The notes beneath the pieces were generated by a model. That model worked only from the letters and a program-made list of their open reading frames with translations, was not told the DNA's origin and ran no database searches. This document shows, piece after piece, positions 62,269 to 64,000 of a stretch of 64,000 nucleotides of DNA. The position numbers and the translations under genes were made by a program. Position 1 is the stretch's first letter. Each line of letters starts with the position of its first letter. Source of the DNA: Chitinophagales bacterium (lineage in GTDB: Bacteria; Bacteroidota; Bacteroidia; Chitinophagales; UBA10324); contig JACDDS010000010.1 of the NCBI GenBank assembly GCA_013816805.1, positions 89,020 through 153,019 on the forward strand, written 5' to 3'.

Positions 62269-62273
62269 TCCTT

Positions 62274-63392
62274 ATGAACCTAAACATTGGAATCGTTGGT
62301 GCAGGCAGCTTTGCGCAATTTGCAGCAAAAGCATTTTCAAAGGTCTCAGGAATAAGCATAGTGGCAGTTACAGATAATAATGAATCTGCTGCGCGGCAAT
62401 TTAACCTCTCATGGAATTCAAAAATATATATAGATTATGAGGCCTTTTTAAACGACTCAAATATTGATCTCGTCTATATTGCCACGCCACCCTATTTACA
62501 TTATGCCCAATCGAAACAGGCACTATTAGCCGGTAAGCATGTAATCTGTGAAAAACCAGCTGCCTTACACGCAAGCGAGGCAGAAGAATTGGCTATTCTT
62601 TCCAAAAAGCTTCAATTACTTTACGTGGTTAACCTGATGCAGCGGTACAATCCATTGTTTGGAATTGTAAAAAATATCATTAATGAAAATGTACTCGGTG
62701 AATTTCTTCACGGTTTTTTTGAGAATTATGCAAGTGACGAAAACCTTAAAGCCGATCATTGGTTTTGGGATGAATCCAAAAGCGGTGGAATATTCATTGA
62801 GCACGGCGTTCATTTTTTCGACCTTTTTGCCGGTTGGCTCGGAGAAGGAAGGATATTAAATGCAATTCAATTGGGACGACCTGCAGCGGAAAAAAATATT
62901 ATTGACCGGGTACAGGCCACCGTACTTTATAAAGAAGGATTCGTAAATTTCTACCATGGTTTTGATCAGCCGAAAATATTGGACAGGCAGGAGATGCGGT
63001 TACAATTCGAGCGTGGTGAAATTACCCTATACGAATGGGTTCCCACAAAAATGACACTGCATGGATTATTATTAAAAGAGCAATTGGAAAAGCTTTCTGA
63101 AGTATTAAAGCTATCAATCATTTACCATAACAATGGGCGTGATGATAATAAAAAAATTAAGGGAAGATTTTCAGAAATAATTTATGATAGCCATGTAACA
63201 ATTAAATATAATGATGTTTTGAATAAGGAAGACCGTTATCAGGAAATGTTATCAGCAATGGTTGAAGATCAATGGAAATGGATTAAAGATCCCAGTCATA
63301 AGAGGGTGATAAATGAATCGAATGCAGTAGCATCACTTAAAATTGCAGCCGATGCAAAAAGATTAGCTGAAAGTTTTAATAGCTGGGAATGA
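62274..63392 (+). CDS. Gfo/Idh/MocA-family sugar dehydrogenase of the uptake locus
   Basis: 372 residues. The Rossmann fold starts MNLNIGIVGAGSFAQFAAKAF with AGSFA, then YIATPPYLHYAQSKQALLAGKHVICEKPAALHASEAEEL with the EKP motif at about 93-95. The C-terminal domain carries ESKSGGIFIEHGVHFFDLFAGWLGEG, with the conserved GG and H-x-x-x-D-type helix (GVHFFDLF). It is a NAD(P)-dependent dehydrogenase acting on a sugar or polyol, likely processing the sugar imported by the locus. Its stop overlaps the ATG of the permease gene (ATGA). It is distant from the 1142-2167 member, with a longer C-terminal half. Confidence 0.9.
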   Translation: MNLNIGIVGAGSFAQFAAKAFSKVSGISIVAVTDNNESAARQFNLSWNSKIYIDYEAFLNDSNIDLVYIATPPYLHYAQSKQALLAGKHVICEKPAALHASEAEELAILSKKLQLLYVVNLMQRYNPLFGIVKNIINENVLGEFLHGFFENYASDENLKADHWFWDESKSGGIFIEHGVHFFDLFAGWLGEGRILNAIQLGRPAAEKNIIDRVQATVLYKEGFVNFYHGFDQPKILDRQEMRLQFERGEITLYEWVPTKMTLHGLLLKEQLEKLSEVLKLSIIYHNNGRDDNKKIKGRFSEIIYDSHVTIKYNDVLNKEDRYQEMLSAMVEDQWKWIKDPSHKRVINESNAVASLKIAADAKRLAESFNSWE

Positions 63393-64000
63393 GCACACAC
63401 ACTACAGGCAGCATCTTCAAAAAAACAAGTTCATTTCAAAATAAAAAACTGCTCCCTTATCTGCTGGTATCGCCATACCTGTTATTTGTATTTGTTTTCG
63501 TTTTGTTCCCGGTCTGCTTCTGTTTTTTTTTAACTTTTAATAAATGGAATATTATAGCTCCTATGCATTTCATAGGCATTGATAATTATATCCGCCTTGT
63601 TCACGATCGTCTATTCTGGAAAGCAATTGGCAATACCTTGAAATTTTTATCCCTGCACATTCCGCTGCAATTAGTATTATCCCTGTTCTTAGCATATTTA
63701 CTGAATCAAAAAATCAAGGCCATTTCTTTTTTCAGAGGTTCATTCTTTTTACCCGTCATTGTTTCAGGTGTAGTGATCACTATTCTCTGGCAGCAGCTAT
63801 TTGCCAATGACGCGGGAATGATTAACCGGATGCTTACATCCCTGGGCATACCCAAAGTTGGTTGGCTTGTAAACCCCGATGTTGCTATTTATTCCATCGC
63901 CATTATGGCTACCTGGAAAAATGTCGGCTTATACGTTATTCTGTTCCTGGTCGGGTTGCAAACAGTGCCGCCTCAATATTATGAAGCAGCGAGAATGGAA
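63389..64000 (+). CDS. sugar ABC transporter permease (MalF/UgpA type), cut by window end
   Basis: ATG 63389 overlaps the stop of the dehydrogenase gene by ATGA, indicating coupled translation. 204 codons are visible with no stop. It starts with a basic stretch and a first membrane segment (LLPYLLVSPYLLFVFVFVLFPVCFCFFL), then NKWNIIAPMHFIGIDNYIRLVHDRLFWKAIGNTLKF, a hallmark CUT1 N-terminal pattern. Further helices are LSLFLAYLLNQ, GSFFLPVIVSGVVITILWQQLF and IYSIAIMATWKNVGLYVILFLVGLQ. The window stops inside PQYYEAARME, the start of the EAA loop that docks to the ATPase. Its partners (second permease, ATPase) must lie beyond the edge. Confidence 0.92.
   Translation, partial: MSTHTTGSIFKKTSSFQNKKLLPYLLVSPYLLFVFVFVLFPVCFCFFLTFNKWNIIAPMHFIGIDNYIRLVHDRLFWKAIGNTLKFLSLHIPLQLVLSLFLAYLLNQKIKAISFFRGSFFLPVIVSGVVITILWQQLFANDAGMINRMLTSLGIPKVGWLVNPDVAIYSIAIMATWKNVGLYVILFLVGLQTVPPQYYEAARME

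Overview
The window reads as a chromosomal piece of an AT-rich, gliding-lineage Bacteroidota, probably near Chitinophagales/Sphingobacteriales. The evidence is: gldE and gldD; four secreted proteins with type IX secretion (T9SS) C-terminal sorting domains; a SusC/SusD pair; DUF3098 next to ftsX; BshC; the small ribosomal protein THX; a 29-residue basic protein typical of the phylum; and promoters of the TTG-N19-TAnnTTTG type. The genus cannot be named from sequence alone. Both edges cut genes: murQ on the left and a sugar ABC permease on the right.

Layout. 1-5.3 kb: end of murQ, an unknown protein, a sugar dehydrogenase and a polyprenyl-phosphate sugar transferase (surface polysaccharide), DUF3098 and ftsX. 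5.3-8.9 kb: leucyl-tRNA synthetase carrying an in-frame insert of about 200 residues that contains a complete DUF559 nuclease domain flanked by palindromes. 9-14.4 kb: HMG-CoA lyase, succinyl-CoA:3-oxoacid CoA transferase A/B and 4-hydroxyphenylpyruvate dioxygenase, which together make and activate acetoacetate from Leu and Tyr, with a GNAT enzyme, a PLP-binding protein and a DUF4296 lipoprotein between them. 14.6-20.5 kb: a tiny Lys/Ala-rich protein, tRNA-Pro(CGG), tRNA-Thr(CGT), pdxH, ribosomal THX, HU, recG, a DinB-fold protein and an outer-membrane barrel. 20.5-30.5 kb: nadE, a Uma2 nuclease-fold protein, then the divergent blocks HU-TPR-small basic protein-rng (minus) and mutY-ssb-gldE-gldD (plus), and a cupin. 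30.6-35.3 kb: rhodanese, NADP isocitrate dehydrogenase, a two-component system and YceI. 35.4-45 kb: three T9SS cargo proteins, an ECF sigma factor with a small membrane partner, bshC and EcsC. 45-53.4 kb: an E2 acyltransferase, a membrane protein, prolyl oligopeptidase, an rRNA-type methyltransferase, a haem/copper-monooxygenase-like T9SS protein and ruvB.

53.5-64 kb is a glycan-uptake locus: susC, susD, two paralogous LamG surface lipoproteins, then an ABC-type sugar-binding lipoprotein, a Gfo/Idh/MocA dehydrogenase and an ABC permease (cut by the window end). Joining SusCD outer-membrane import to a CUT1-type inner-membrane ABC importer is unusual for the phylum. A four-helix-bundle (23S IVP family) gene with its own flanking repeats sits inside this ABC block like an inserted cassette.

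The most noteworthy features are the LeuRS-DUF559 insertion with its palindromes, the four-helix-bundle cassette, and the SusCD/ABC hybrid locus. Several genes too short for routine calling were added (THX, the 29-residue basic protein, the Lys/Ala-rich 37-mer), as was the truncated permease.
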